Below, in pieces: positions 1 through 8,166 of a stretch of 64,000 bases of DNA; positions within the stretch are counted from its first letter, which is position 1; every line of letters begins with the position of its first letter. Source of the stretch: Xanthomonas hortorum pv. pelargonii (GTDB lineage: Bacteria; Pseudomonadota; Gammaproteobacteria; Xanthomonadales; Xanthomonadaceae); NCBI RefSeq assembly GCF_024499015.1, contig NZ_CP098604.1:1302001-1366000 (forward strand). Direction: 5' to 3'. The notes below the pieces were generated by a model that made no database searches, was not told where the DNA came from, and saw only the letters and a program-made list of their open reading frames with translations. The position numbers and the translations under genes were made by a program.

Positions 1-338
1 GGCGTGACGATGTACACCACGTCGATCTCGTCGTTGTCGGCGATGCGATCGAAGTTCTCGTAGTTATAGACGTTGCGATCGGCAATGCCGTACTTGGCCT
101 GCCACTGCGGAATCTTCGATGGAGTGCCGGTGACGATGCCGGCCAGTTTGCAATGTTTGGTCAATGCCAGACCCGGCGCGAGTTGCTCGCTGGCATAACT
201 GCCCAGACCGGCCAACGCCACATTCAGCGGTTTTCCAGCGGCTTTTTTCGGCAGTGCCCAGCCGGGCGCGGCGAGTAGAATGCCTGCACCGCCGAAAGCG
301 GCGAGCAAACGGCGACGTGTGATCGATTCCACGGACAT
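1..338 (-). CDS. Gfo/Idh/MocA-family oxidoreductase, 5' part only (runs off the window)
   Basis: Only the first 112 codons are in the window. The protein begins MSVESITRRRLL and continues with a hydrophobic stretch ending near APGWA, a twin-arginine signal that predicts export of a folded, probably cofactor-loaded enzyme. After about residue 37 comes an N-terminal Rossmann segment (VALAGLGSYASEQLAPGL), followed by the DEIDVVYIVTP region that is usual in the NAD(P)-binding domain of Gfo/Idh/MocA enzymes such as glucose-fructose oxidoreductase. The ATG at 338 has a strong Shine-Dalgarno (AAGGAGG) 5 bases upstream, so the start is secure. It is divergent from the SMP-30-like gene. Its substrate cannot be told. 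LigC belongs to the same superfamily, but the Tat signal argues against that role here. Confidence 0.85.
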   Translation of the reverse strand, partial: MSVESITRRRLLAAFGGAGILLAAPGWALPKKAAGKPLNVALAGLGSYASEQLAPGLALTKHCKLAGIVTGTPSKIPQWQAKYGIADRNVYNYENFDRIADNDEIDVVYIVT

Positions 339-601
339 GCAAACCTCCTTCGCAAGATGAGAGCGGCTGACACAGCCAGCGCGCGTAATCGTCATCTGAC
401 GACAACGCACCCAAACCGGAGTGTCAGTGGGTACATGCCGCACCGCGTCCCAATCGCGCTACCCGAAGGTGGGCGCCATCGCGAAACTGGTCGCCGTCGG
501 CCAATGCTGCCCGGGCACCTTACTTTATCGTGCGTGATCACCGCCATGGTCGCGGCGCACGTTCTGGCACACTGCCAACGATCCCATCCGGAGCATGTCG
601 C

Positions 602-1504
602 ATGATCGCTGTCGCACGCCGTCGTTTCCTTCCCTTGGCGTTGCTGTTGTCCAGCTCGCTGGCAGTTGCCGCCAATGCGCCCTTCGTTGCGCGCGACCTG
701 ATCGGCGATGGCGCCTTCACGCATAACGCCGAAGGCCCTGCGGCAGGACCGGACGGCGCGCTCTATGCAGTGAATCTGGGCAAGGACGGCACCATCGCGC
801 GCATCGCCTTGCACGCCGATGGCAGCGCAACACCTGAGGTCTTTGTGACCTTGCCCGAAGGCAGCACCGGCAACGGCATCCGCTTCCGCGACGGCGCGAT
901 GTATGTGGCCGATTACACCGGCCACAAGATTCTGCAAGTGAACATGCAAACGCGCGCAGTGAGCACCTTCGCCGCGCTGCCCGATGCCGATGGCCCCAAC
1001 GATCTGGCACTCGCACCCGATGGCAGCTTCTATGCAAGCGACCCGAACTGGAAGGACAACAGCGGGCGCCTGTGGCAGATCAGTCGCGAGGGCGTCGTGC
1101 AATTGCTGGAAGCCGGCATGACCACGCCCAACGGGCTGGACGTCAGCCCCGACGGCAAGCATCTCTACGTCAACGAAAGCATCTCGCGCAAAGTGTGGGT
1201 GTACGACCGCGTCGACGGCAGCCTACGCAACAAACGCCTGCTGATCGCGTTCCCCGACTTCGGCATGGACGGCATGCGCTGCGATGCCGACGGCAATCTC
1301 TACATCGGCCGCTACGATGCCGGGCAGATTGCGGTGGTCTCGCCGCAAGGCAAGCTGCTACGCACGGTCGTATTGAAAGGCCGCAAGGCCAGCAACGTCG
1401 CGTTCGGTGGCACCGATGGCAAGCAGGTGTTCGTCACCTTGCAGGATCGCGGCGCAATTGAAACGTTCAGATCCGATCGCCCGGGGCGCGAAACCGGACA
1501 CTGA
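602..1504 (+). CDS. SMP-30/gluconolactonase/LRE-like secreted beta-propeller protein
   Basis: This 300-residue protein starts at the ATG at 602 (MIAVARRRFLPLALLL), which gives a clean signal peptide cut near AVA-A; the longer reading from 530 only adds a non-hydrophobic leader. A GGAG lies about 10 bases upstream. The mature part has repeated propeller-blade motifs such as GPDGALYAVN, NDLALAPDGSFYASD, PNGLDVSPDGKHLYVNES and MDGMRCDADGNLYIG, typical of SMP-30/gluconolactonase and strictosidine-synthase-like proteins that hydrolyse lactones or bind metal. It is probably periplasmic. The substrate is not known. It may act in sugar metabolism together with the divergent Gfo/Idh/MocA gene, which is inference from position only. 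Confidence 0.85.
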   Translation: MIAVARRRFLPLALLLSSSLAVAANAPFVARDLIGDGAFTHNAEGPAAGPDGALYAVNLGKDGTIARIALHADGSATPEVFVTLPEGSTGNGIRFRDGAMYVADYTGHKILQVNMQTRAVSTFAALPDADGPNDLALAPDGSFYASDPNWKDNSGRLWQISREGVVQLLEAGMTTPNGLDVSPDGKHLYVNESISRKVWVYDRVDGSLRNKRLLIAFPDFGMDGMRCDADGNLYIGRYDAGQIAVVSPQGKLLRTVVLKGRKASNVAFGGTDGKQVFVTLQDRGAIETFRSDRPGRETGH

Positions 1505-1586
1505 AACTGCTGCCCGCGTCGCACCGGTTCTCAGGCCGCGCAACAGCGTCCTGGCATCCTGCAGGTCACCTGTGGAGGACTCCCCC

Positions 1587-2309
1587 ATGCAACCGATCGA
1601 ACTCAAGGACGCAGCCGCGTTTGGCAACGAATTCCTGCGCCTGACCCTGCTGCAGGGCTTCCAGTCGCTGACCAAGCGCGATCTGGAATTGCTGATCTTC
1701 GTGCTGCTAGAACGCGACGGCGCCATCTCGCGCAATAGCTCCAACGCGATAGTCGCGCTGCACTTGCGGGTGACCTCGGCCAAGGTCAAGGCGCTGCGCC
1801 GCGACGGCTATGCGCGCTGGCGCTCGCTGGTGCCCGAAGAAGGCGACGCGGCGATGCAGCGCATCGTCGCCAACGTGCTCACCGAAGACAATCTGCGCTC
1901 CGGTGCCAAGCACGTCAGCGAACGCAGCCGCAAGGAAGGATTTCTGGCGGTGCGCATCGAACACCCGGATGATGCGCAGCAATTCGAGCAGGCCATTCTC
2001 GATGTCGGCGCCCTGCCGGTGTACGAGCGCAATCGCGAAGTGGTTGCGGTGCGTTTCGACACGCTGCTGAAGATCGCCGAACGTTGGGGTTATCTGCAGC
2101 CGGATCCACAGGCCACCGTGCGTGAACTGCAAAAGCTCACGCCCACCGCTGAAGAAGTGGGGGATCTGCTGAAGAAGGACATCGCGCAACTGCGGTGGGA
2201 AGACGTGCGGCGCGCACTCAACAGTCTCGGTGCCAAGGCCGTGGCCAGCACCGCCGAGGGCGGCTTGAAGGGTCTGTTGAAGATCGTGTTCCCGTTCATT
2301 CCTGGCTGA
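1587..2309 (+). CDS. Conserved hypothetical protein, function unknown
   Basis: I do not recognise this 240-residue protein. The start at 1587 (MQPIELKDAAAFGNEF) is chosen because a good Shine-Dalgarno (GGAGGA) precedes it; longer readings run back into the preceding gene. The N-terminal half is charged and helical (FQSLTKRDLELLIFVLLERDGAIS), followed by a segment that could be a winged-helix-like fold (LRVTSAKVKALRRDGYARW). A Lys-rich linker leads to a C-terminal stretch ending GGLKGLLKIVFPFIPG. There are no membrane segments and no signal peptide, so it should be cytoplasmic. A sequence-specific nucleic-acid role is possible but unproven. Confidence 0.75.
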   Translation: MQPIELKDAAAFGNEFLRLTLLQGFQSLTKRDLELLIFVLLERDGAISRNSSNAIVALHLRVTSAKVKALRRDGYARWRSLVPEEGDAAMQRIVANVLTEDNLRSGAKHVSERSRKEGFLAVRIEHPDDAQQFEQAILDVGALPVYERNREVVAVRFDTLLKIAERWGYLQPDPQATVRELQKLTPTAEEVGDLLKKDIAQLRWEDVRRALNSLGAKAVASTAEGGLKGLLKIVFPFIPG

Positions 2310-2453
2310 GCAGGACGCACAGTGGCGTGTCACCCGGTGGCGTGCGATTACCGTGGCGACACGCCATGCATCATGGCTCATCACCAACGCAGATCCTCGC
2401 AAGGGACGCCACACGTTCTAGACTTGCGGGCTGTTCCACATCAGGGGGATCTG

Positions 2454-2852
2454 ATGACCATCACTACCCGCATCACCGTAGCGACCATCTTGCTGCTTGT
2501 GGGCAGCAACGCTTTCGCGCAACAAACGCCCACACCCGCCAGCAGCATGCCGCTGGTCGACGTTCCCAACGTCATTCGCACCCAGCCGCTGTCCAGCGGC
2601 GACGTCACCCACCAGACTCAGTTGGAGCGCCCACGCGGCGAATCCAGCGTGATCGTGCGTTCGATTCAACCCAGCAGCGTGGTCGGCAGCTATCGCATCG
2701 ACTTTCAGGCGATGGATACCGATGGCGACAGCAGCATCAGCCGCGCCGAAGCGCAGGCCAACCCCGCGCTGGCCGACGAATTCGATGCGCTAGACACGCG
2801 CCATAGCGGCCACCTGACCCGCGAACAGCTCGCCGGCTGGTTGATCCAGTAG
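2454..2852 (+). CDS. Small periplasmic EF-hand protein
   Basis: A 132-residue protein with a signal peptide (MTITTRITVATILLLVGSNAFAQQ, cut near AFA-Q). The C-terminal 50 residues hold two EF-hand loops: a canonical one, DTDGDSSISRAE, with Asp at loop positions 1, 3 and 5 and Glu at 12, and a degenerate one, DTRHSGHLTREQ, that ends in Gln instead of Glu and may bind Ca2+ weakly. The start at 2454 follows a GGGGGA stretch about 6 bases upstream; a longer reading from 2322 has no signal peptide. A calcium-sensing or structural role in the periplasm is inferred from the domain. No partner is evident. Confidence 0.85.
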   Translation: MTITTRITVATILLLVGSNAFAQQTPTPASSMPLVDVPNVIRTQPLSSGDVTHQTQLERPRGESSVIVRSIQPSSVVGSYRIDFQAMDTDGDSSISRAEAQANPALADEFDALDTRHSGHLTREQLAGWLIQ

Positions 2853-3080
2853 CCAAGAGCGACCAACAAAACCTGCCAAACGCCGTAGCGATAGCTGCAA
2901 GTGTTTGGCCACACGCGCCTTCGTTAACGACTGGTGTGATGTCGAAAATGGAAGTGGCCTTGTTCGGATCGAAAGGACCGATCGACCGCACCTCATCGAA
3001 CGGCCGCAAAACGCACACTGCTCGCAACCAAGCCCACCGACCATCTCCACTGGTCCTTGCCCGCCCACCGTCGCGGGACC

Positions 3081-3104
3081 TTACGCGGCATGGATGCCGC
3101 GTAA
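3081..3104 (+). repeat. CATGGATG-centred palindrome (dispersed family)
   Basis: Arms TTACGCGGCAT (3081-3091) and ATGCCGCGTAA (3094-3104) pair perfectly over 11 bases around a GG. The right flank (AGCCTACACGGACGT, then ACTTGCGGCGTGTCCC) is shared with the copies near 55.4 and 63.5 kb. Confidence 0.85.
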
Positions 3105-3112
3105 GAGCCTAC

Positions 3113-3396
3113 ACGGACGTACTTGCGGCGTGTCCCGCGATGGTGGGCGGGCAAGGACCCCGCAGCCAGCCTGCAGATCAGTCGCTCTACACGTGCCAAC
3201 ACACCGGCGCTACGCCATCGCGCACCACGCTTCGTTTGTCATCGCATTCGCCTAGATGGACGTACCTGCAGCATGTCCCGCGATGCTGGGCGGGCAAGGA
3301 CCTTGCAGCCAGGCCACAGATCAGTCGCTCTACACGAGCCAACACACCGGCGCTACGCCATCGCGCACCGCGCTTCGTTTGTCGTCGCATCTGCCT
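3113..3396. repeat. Tandem duplication of a 143-bp unit
   Basis: Two diverged copies lie head to tail, about 3113-3255 and 3256-3396. Matching landmarks are exactly 143 bases apart: GACGTAC at 3116 and 3259, and TGTCCCGCGATG at 3131 and 3274. Both copies contain GGGCGGGCAAGGACC, CAGATCAGTCGCTCTACACG and CACACCGGCGCTACGCCATC. The second copy has scattered substitutions, so the duplication is not recent. Confidence 0.85.
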
Positions 3397-3423
3397 CTTG
3401 CAGCGCCCGCTTTGGTCGGCTAG

Positions 3424-3444
3424 ATTGTATTTAACGGATACAAT
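3424..3444. promoter_or_regulatory. Probable MarR-family operator
   Basis: A perfect 7-bp inverted repeat, ATTGTAT-N7-ATACAAT, ends at the base before the first possible start (TTG 3445) of the MarR gene. It is AT-rich in a GC-rich setting. MarR proteins typically bind palindromes of this size over their own promoter, and hydroxycinnamoyl-CoA thioesters are known effectors of related regulators. Binding by this particular protein is inference. Confidence 0.75.
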
Positions 3445-3456
3445 TTGGATGGATCG

Positions 3457-3930
3457 ATGACCGCTCGCCTGGCACTTGCCGCAGACCTTGGCTACCAACT
3501 GCAACTGGCCGCATTGGCGTCCAGCCATGCCGCGCGCCAGGAGCTGGCAGAGCTGCAACTCACCCCGGCGCGCGTCACCGCGTTGATCCATATCCGCGAC
3601 CAGCCTGGCTGCGACCAGACCGAACTCGGTAACCGCCTGCTGGTCAATCGCGCCGCCGGTATGAAGATCGCCAACCTCCTGGCCGAGCAAGGCCTGATCG
3701 AACGCCTGGCCGGTCGCGATCGGCGCAGCAAGGGCCTGTATCTCACGCCATCGGGCGAACGCACGCTTGCCATGGCGCAGGCCTGCCTGGCGCGCGCGGT
3801 CGAGCGCACCTGCAGCGATCTGCAGGCCTCCGAGCGACAAACACCGCTGCGCCTGCTGTGCAAATTAAACGCCAGCGCCGCACTGGAACGGGCCGGCGTG
3901 GCAGACACCGCGCTGACCGAAGAACTCTGA
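3457..3930 (+). CDS. MarR-family regulator, probably of hydroxycinnamate catabolism
   Basis: A 157-residue winged-helix protein. The core holds the expected elements: LTPARVTALIHIRDQPGCDQTELGNRL (helices 2-3), the recognition helix around NRAAGMKIANLLAEQGLIERL and the wing GRDRRSKGLYLTPSGER. The start is ambiguous. A TTG at 3445 touches the operator palindrome, so the ATG at 3457 is preferred; the Shine-Dalgarno is weak in both cases. It lies 34 bases before the hydratase-lyase and in the same direction, so it likely represses itself and the three catabolic genes until a hydroxycinnamoyl-CoA accumulates. This is the known behaviour of HcaR/FerC/FerR-type regulators, and its use here is inferred from context. 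Confidence 0.88.
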   Translation: MTARLALAADLGYQLQLAALASSHAARQELAELQLTPARVTALIHIRDQPGCDQTELGNRLLVNRAAGMKIANLLAEQGLIERLAGRDRRSKGLYLTPSGERTLAMAQACLARAVERTCSDLQASERQTPLRLLCKLNASAALERAGVADTALTEEL

Positions 3931-3964
3931 TCCCCGCACCATTACGACTCCAAGGAGACGCCGC

Positions 3965-4792
3965 TTGAACGAGCATGACGTGGTATCGGTCCGCATCGAA
4001 AACCGCATTGCCTGGGTGAAGTTTGCACGCCCCGACAAGCGCAATGCGATGAGCCCGGCGCTCAATCGCCGCATGATGGATGTGCTGGACGAGCTGGAAT
4101 TCGACGACAACGTCGGCGTACTGGTGCTCGGTGGCGAAGGCACCGCCTGGTCGGCCGGCATGGATCTGAAAGAGTATTTCCGCGAAACCGAAGCCCAGGG
4201 CCTGCGTGGCGTACGCCGCTCGCAGCGCGAATCCTACGGCTGGTTCCGCCGCCTGCGCTGGTACCAGAAGCCCACCATCGCCATGGTCAACGGCTGGTGT
4301 TTCGGCGGTGGTTTTGGCCCGCTGTTCGCCTGCGATCTGGCGATCGCCGCCGATGAAGCGCAGTTCGGCCTGTCGGAAATCAACTGGGGCATCCTGCCCG
4401 GCGGTGGCGTCACCAAGGTCGCGGTGGAATTGCTGTCCATGCGCGATGCGATGTGGATGACGCTGACCGGCGAAATGGTAGACGGCAAGAAGGCTGCCGA
4501 ATGGCGCCTGGTCAACGAAAGCGTACCGCTGGAACGGCTGGAAACGCGCACCCGCGAAGTAGCCGAGCTGCTGCTCAAGAAAAACCCGGTCGCACTGAAA
4601 TACGCAAAAGATGCAGTGCGCCGCGTCGGCACCATGACCTACGACGAAGCCGAAGATTATCTGGTGCGCATGCAGGAAGCGGCCAATTCGTTCGACAACA
4701 ACGCCCGCAAGGAAGGCATCCGTCAGTTCATCGACGAGAAGAGCTACAAGCCCGGCCTGGGCGAATACGACCTCACTAAAAACGGCGCCTGA
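3965..4792 (+). CDS. p-Hydroxycinnamoyl-CoA hydratase/lyase (feruloyl-CoA hydratase-lyase, crotonase fold)
   Basis: This 275-residue crotonase-family enzyme should convert feruloyl-CoA, 4-coumaroyl-CoA or caffeoyl-CoA to the matching benzaldehyde plus acetyl-CoA. Family signatures are MDLKEYF (Tyr71, like Tyr75 of the Pseudomonas enzyme), AMVNGWCFGGGFGPL and FGLSEINWGI with the catalytic-type Glu138. The Pseudomonas enzyme has Ser after GGGF; here it is Gly118. Translation starts at a TTG (3965) with AAGGAG 7 bases upstream; no ATG or GTG fits better. The neighbours, an aldehyde dehydrogenase and a CoA ligase, complete the ferulate-to-vanillate route. It acts in the cytoplasm. Confidence 0.9.
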   Translation: MNEHDVVSVRIENRIAWVKFARPDKRNAMSPALNRRMMDVLDELEFDDNVGVLVLGGEGTAWSAGMDLKEYFRETEAQGLRGVRRSQRESYGWFRRLRWYQKPTIAMVNGWCFGGGFGPLFACDLAIAADEAQFGLSEINWGILPGGGVTKVAVELLSMRDAMWMTLTGEMVDGKKAAEWRLVNESVPLERLETRTREVAELLLKKNPVALKYAKDAVRRVGTMTYDEAEDYLVRMQEAANSFDNNARKEGIRQFIDEKSYKPGLGEYDLTKNGA

Positions 4793-4875
4793 GTAACACC
4801 TACGGCGTCTGACGCGATGCGTGCAGCACACGCATCGCTGGCGCTGCCAGTGGTTTTTCGCACCGAGGAGGCAGT

Positions 4876-6345
4876 ATGGAAGCCTTGTCCGCAACCCTGC
4901 GCGGGATCGCCGCGCGTGGGCCGTTGGGTCTGTTCATCGATGGTCAGTGGCGCGCCAGCACCGGCGATCGCCATGTCGATGTGATCGCGCCGCACACCGA
5001 AGAGCGGCTGCTGCGTTACACCGAACCCTCCTCTGCCGATACCGATGCAGCAGTCGCTGCTGCGCGTGCCGCGTTCGACACCGGCCCCTGGCCACAACTG
5101 TCGCCGCCCGAACGTGGCGTGGTGCTCAAGCGCGTTGCCGAACACCTGCGTGCACGCATGCCGGAACTGGCCGAGGCCTGGACCGGCCAGGTCGGCGCCA
5201 CCATCGGCTTCAGCCGCCGCGCCTCGCAGCAAGCGCCCGGCCTGTTCGATTACTACGGCGACCTGATCGCCACCCATCCGTTCGTGGAGCCGCGTACACG
5301 CGCCAACGGTGGCCGCGTGCACGTCGTGCAGGAGCCGGTCGGCGTGGTCGCGGCGATCACGCCATGGAACGCCCCATTGGTGCTGCTCTGCTACAAGGTC
5401 GCCGCCGCATTGGCCGCCGGTTGCACGGTGGTGGCCAAGCCCTCCCCGGAAACACCGATCGATGTCTACATCCTGGCCGAATGCATCAGCGCCGCCGGTG
5501 TCCCCGATGGCGTGTTCAATCTGTTGCCGGCCGGTCGCGAGGTCGGCGAACAACTGATCGGTCATCCGCAGGTGGACAAGGTGAGCTTTACCGGTTCCAC
5601 CCAGGCCGGCCGAGCGATCGGCGTTGCCTGTGCGCAGCGGTTAGCGCGGGTCGGGCTGGAACTGGGCGGCAAATCCGCAGCGATCGTGCTCGACGATGCC
5701 GATCTGACCAAGGTGCTGCCCAGCCTGGTGCCCTACTCCATGCCGATCACCGGCCAGGTGTGCTTTGCGCTCACCCGCGTGCTGGTGCCGGCGCAGCGGC
5801 GCGAAGAGATCCTGCAAGCCTATTGCGCGGCATTGAGTGCGCTCAAGCTCGGCGACCCGTTCGCCGCCGATACCGGCATGGGCCCGTTGGCGCTTGGCCG
5901 CCAGCTCGAGCGCGTGCAGTCCTACATCGCGCAAGGCAGCGCCGAGGGTGCGCGCCTGGTCATGGGTGGCGGTCGTCCGGCGCACTTGCCGCGCGGTTTC
6001 TTTATCGAGCCAACGGTATTTGCCGAGGTGACACCGGACATGACCATCGCTCGCGAAGAGATCTTCGGCCCGGTGGTCAGCTTTATCGATTATCACGACG
6101 ACGCCGACCTGATCGCCAAGGTCAATGCCAGCGACTTCGGTCTGCACGGCACGGTCTACAGCGAAGATCCCGAGCGCGCGTATCGCATCGCACGCCGTGT
6201 GCGCAGCGGCAGCCATTGCATCAATGGCATGTGGGTGGATATCGAGATGCCATTCGGTGGGTTCAAGAATTCCGGTATCGGCCGCGAAGGCGGTATCGAA
6301 GGCCTGCACGCATTTCTTGAAACCAGGACCATTTATCTCAGTTAG
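4876..6345 (+). CDS. NAD(P)-dependent aldehyde dehydrogenase, vanillin dehydrogenase type
   Basis: A full-length 489-residue aldehyde dehydrogenase. Visible landmarks are the oxyanion Asn165 in ITPWNAPL, cofactor Lys188 in VVAKPSPETP, the glycine motif FTGSTQAGRAIG, the general base Glu262 in LELGGKS and the catalytic Cys296 in TGQVCFALTR. The start is an ATG with GAGGAGG 5 bases upstream. Lying between the hydratase-lyase and the CoA ligase, it most likely oxidises vanillin, 4-hydroxybenzaldehyde or protocatechualdehyde to the acid. Substrate preference cannot be read from sequence. No vanAB demethylase is present in the window, so vanillate would have to be processed elsewhere. Confidence 0.9.
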   Translation: MEALSATLRGIAARGPLGLFIDGQWRASTGDRHVDVIAPHTEERLLRYTEPSSADTDAAVAAARAAFDTGPWPQLSPPERGVVLKRVAEHLRARMPELAEAWTGQVGATIGFSRRASQQAPGLFDYYGDLIATHPFVEPRTRANGGRVHVVQEPVGVVAAITPWNAPLVLLCYKVAAALAAGCTVVAKPSPETPIDVYILAECISAAGVPDGVFNLLPAGREVGEQLIGHPQVDKVSFTGSTQAGRAIGVACAQRLARVGLELGGKSAAIVLDDADLTKVLPSLVPYSMPITGQVCFALTRVLVPAQRREEILQAYCAALSALKLGDPFAADTGMGPLALGRQLERVQSYIAQGSAEGARLVMGGGRPAHLPRGFFIEPTVFAEVTPDMTIAREEIFGPVVSFIDYHDDADLIAKVNASDFGLHGTVYSEDPERAYRIARRVRSGSHCINGMWVDIEMPFGGFKNSGIGREGGIEGLHAFLETRTIYLS

Positions 6346-6492
6346 AGCGTCCATCGACACAACGACGCGTCCGCTACATAAACGCTCGCTACGTTCTGTT
6401 GGCCACCTCTGTCAGCCACGTTCAACCTTCAGCTCTCAGCAGTCGCACTCACGCCAGTCACTCCCCAACTCCGCACTCCGGAAGACCGCGCC

Positions 6493-7971
6493 ATGACCAT
6501 GCCGACCGACTCGATCGCTTTTCACGCCCGTCTTGCGCCACACACGCTCGCCGCACGCGACCTGTTGCTCGGCGCGCAATGGACCTACGCCGAACTCGAT
6601 GCGTTGATCGGCCGCTTCGCCGCGTTGCTGCAAGCGCGCGGCTGTGTGGATGGCGAACGCGTGGCGGTGCTGGCACGCAATTCGGTATGGCAGGTAGCGC
6701 TGCATTTCGCCTGCGGGCGGGTCGGCGCGATCTATGTGCCGCTCAACTGGCGATTGAGTGCGGGCGAGTTGGATGCCTTGTTACAACGCGCAGAACCTGG
6801 CCTGTTTTTAGGCGATGACGTCGCCGCCGGGCGCGCCGGTGTCGTGCCGCTGACCGACTTCATCGAAGAGGCCAACGAACTCGAACCCGCCGACACCGCG
6901 CCGATTCCGCCCGATCGCGTCAGCCTGATCCTGTTCACCTCAGGCACCTCCGGCCAGCCCAAAGGCGTGATGCTGAGCGAGCAGAATCTGCAGCAGGTGG
7001 CGCACAACTTCGGCGTCACCACCCGCGTGGATGCGACCAGCAGTTTTCTGTGCGAGGCGCCGATGTTCCATATCATCGGTCTGGTCACCAATGTGCGCCC
7101 GGTACTGGCCGTCGGCGGCTCGATCCAGGTGTCCAGCGGCTTCGAACCAAAACGTACCCTGGGCTGGCTGAGCGATCAATCGCTGGGAATCACGCATTAC
7201 GTCGGCGTGCCGCAGATGATGCAGGCCTTCCGCAGCCAGCCCGGTTTCGATGCGGCCTCGCTGCGTCACCTGACCGCGCTGGTCAGCGGCGGCGCGCCAC
7301 ATGCCAGCGAGGATCTGCTCGGCTGGTTGGACGACGGCATCCCGATGGTGTGCGGTTTCGGCATGAGCGAGGCCGGCACGGTATTCGGCATGTCTGTGGA
7401 CTGCGCGGTGATCCGCAACAAGCTCGGCGCGGTCGGCATTTCGACACCGGCGGTGCAAACGCGCGTGGTCGATGGCGATGGCAACGACTGCCCGGCCGGG
7501 GTCCCCGGCGAGCTGTTGTTGCGCGGGCCCAATCTCAGCCCCGGCTATTGGCGCGACCCACAGGCAAGCGCCGAAGCGCTCGATGAGCACGGCTGGTTCC
7601 GCAGCGGCGACATCGTGCAACGCGATGCGGATGGTTTTTTCTGGGTCGTCGACCGCAAGAAAGACATGTTCATTTCCGGCGGCGAGAACGTCTATCCGGC
7701 AGAAATCGAAGCCGTGCTTGCCGAGCATCCGCAAGTGCGTGAATGCGCGGTGGTGGGCATCGCCGACCAGCAGTGGGGCGAAGTTGGTTATCTGGCAATC
7801 GTGCCCACCGATGAGGCACCGGATCTGGACCAGATCCGCGCCTATCTGGTCGAACGCCTGGCCAAGTACAAGGTGCCCAAACACCTGCGCGTCGTCGAGA
7901 CGCTGCCACGCACCGCGACCGGCAAGTTGCAGAAGGGGCGTTTGAAAGAGGCATTGGCGAATGAGGCGTGA
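6493..7971 (+). CDS. Hydroxycinnamate (feruloyl)-CoA synthetase, adenylate-forming enzyme
   Basis: A 492-residue ANL-superfamily ligase that activates a carboxylic acid with ATP and CoA. Motifs in order are the P-loop LFTSGTSGQPKGVMLS (about 148-162), GFGMSEAGTVFGM (A5 region), GWFRSGDIV, the hinge region VVDRKKDMFISGGENVYPAEIE and the C-terminal catalytic lysine Lys478 in RTATGKLQKGRL. It is the last gene of the plus-strand cluster and probably performs the first step, forming the hydroxycinnamoyl-CoA on which the crotonase-fold enzyme acts. The gap of 147 bases before it carries no obvious second operator. A hairpin that could end transcription lies about 100 bases after the stop. Confidence 0.88.
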   Translation: MTMPTDSIAFHARLAPHTLAARDLLLGAQWTYAELDALIGRFAALLQARGCVDGERVAVLARNSVWQVALHFACGRVGAIYVPLNWRLSAGELDALLQRAEPGLFLGDDVAAGRAGVVPLTDFIEEANELEPADTAPIPPDRVSLILFTSGTSGQPKGVMLSEQNLQQVAHNFGVTTRVDATSSFLCEAPMFHIIGLVTNVRPVLAVGGSIQVSSGFEPKRTLGWLSDQSLGITHYVGVPQMMQAFRSQPGFDAASLRHLTALVSGGAPHASEDLLGWLDDGIPMVCGFGMSEAGTVFGMSVDCAVIRNKLGAVGISTPAVQTRVVDGDGNDCPAGVPGELLLRGPNLSPGYWRDPQASAEALDEHGWFRSGDIVQRDADGFFWVVDRKKDMFISGGENVYPAEIEAVLAEHPQVRECAVVGIADQQWGEVGYLAIVPTDEAPDLDQIRAYLVERLAKYKVPKHLRVVETLPRTATGKLQKGRLKEALANEA

Positions 7972-8071
7972 CATGCGTTGGGCGCGTGCTGCGCCCGGCC
8001 ATCTTCAAGCCATCAATTCAGCGGCCGGATACGGACGACTTGGCCGCACACGACCTGGCCGCGCACAACAA

Positions 8072-8095
8072 AACGGGCAGCCTGGGCTACCCGTT
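8072..8095. terminator. Possible bidirectional terminator between convergent genes
   Basis: Hairpin AACGGG/CCCGTT extended by AGCC/GGCT, with one mismatch, lies between the ligase gene (plus) and the lysR gene (minus). It is flanked by AAA on one side and TGTT on the other. Confidence 0.45.
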
Positions 8096-8166
8096 GTTCG
8101 CTTGCATCAGGCACACACGGCAGTGATCGACAGCACGCATCAAGCCCTTACCACGGCCTCAGTCGA

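Larger units (their letters stand above)
2853..3423. other. Gene-free interval rich in repeats
   Basis: About 570 bases without a credible gene. Open frames run through it in several phases but follow the repeats rather than any protein pattern. It holds a CATGGATG-type palindrome (3081-3104) followed by its usual right flank, then a 143-bp unit present twice in tandem (3113-3396). The MarR operator follows at 3424. Confidence 0.7.

Noticed and set aside
1..338. The partial oxidoreductase as LigC for protocatechuate cleavage
   Set aside because: It belongs to the same superfamily but has a Tat export signal, and LigC is cytoplasmic. It also lies 9 kb from ligBA.
3113..3440. Several open frames in the repeat region as small genes
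   Set aside because: Similar frames occur on both strands in every copy of the repeat, and none has a Shine-Dalgarno or protein pattern.
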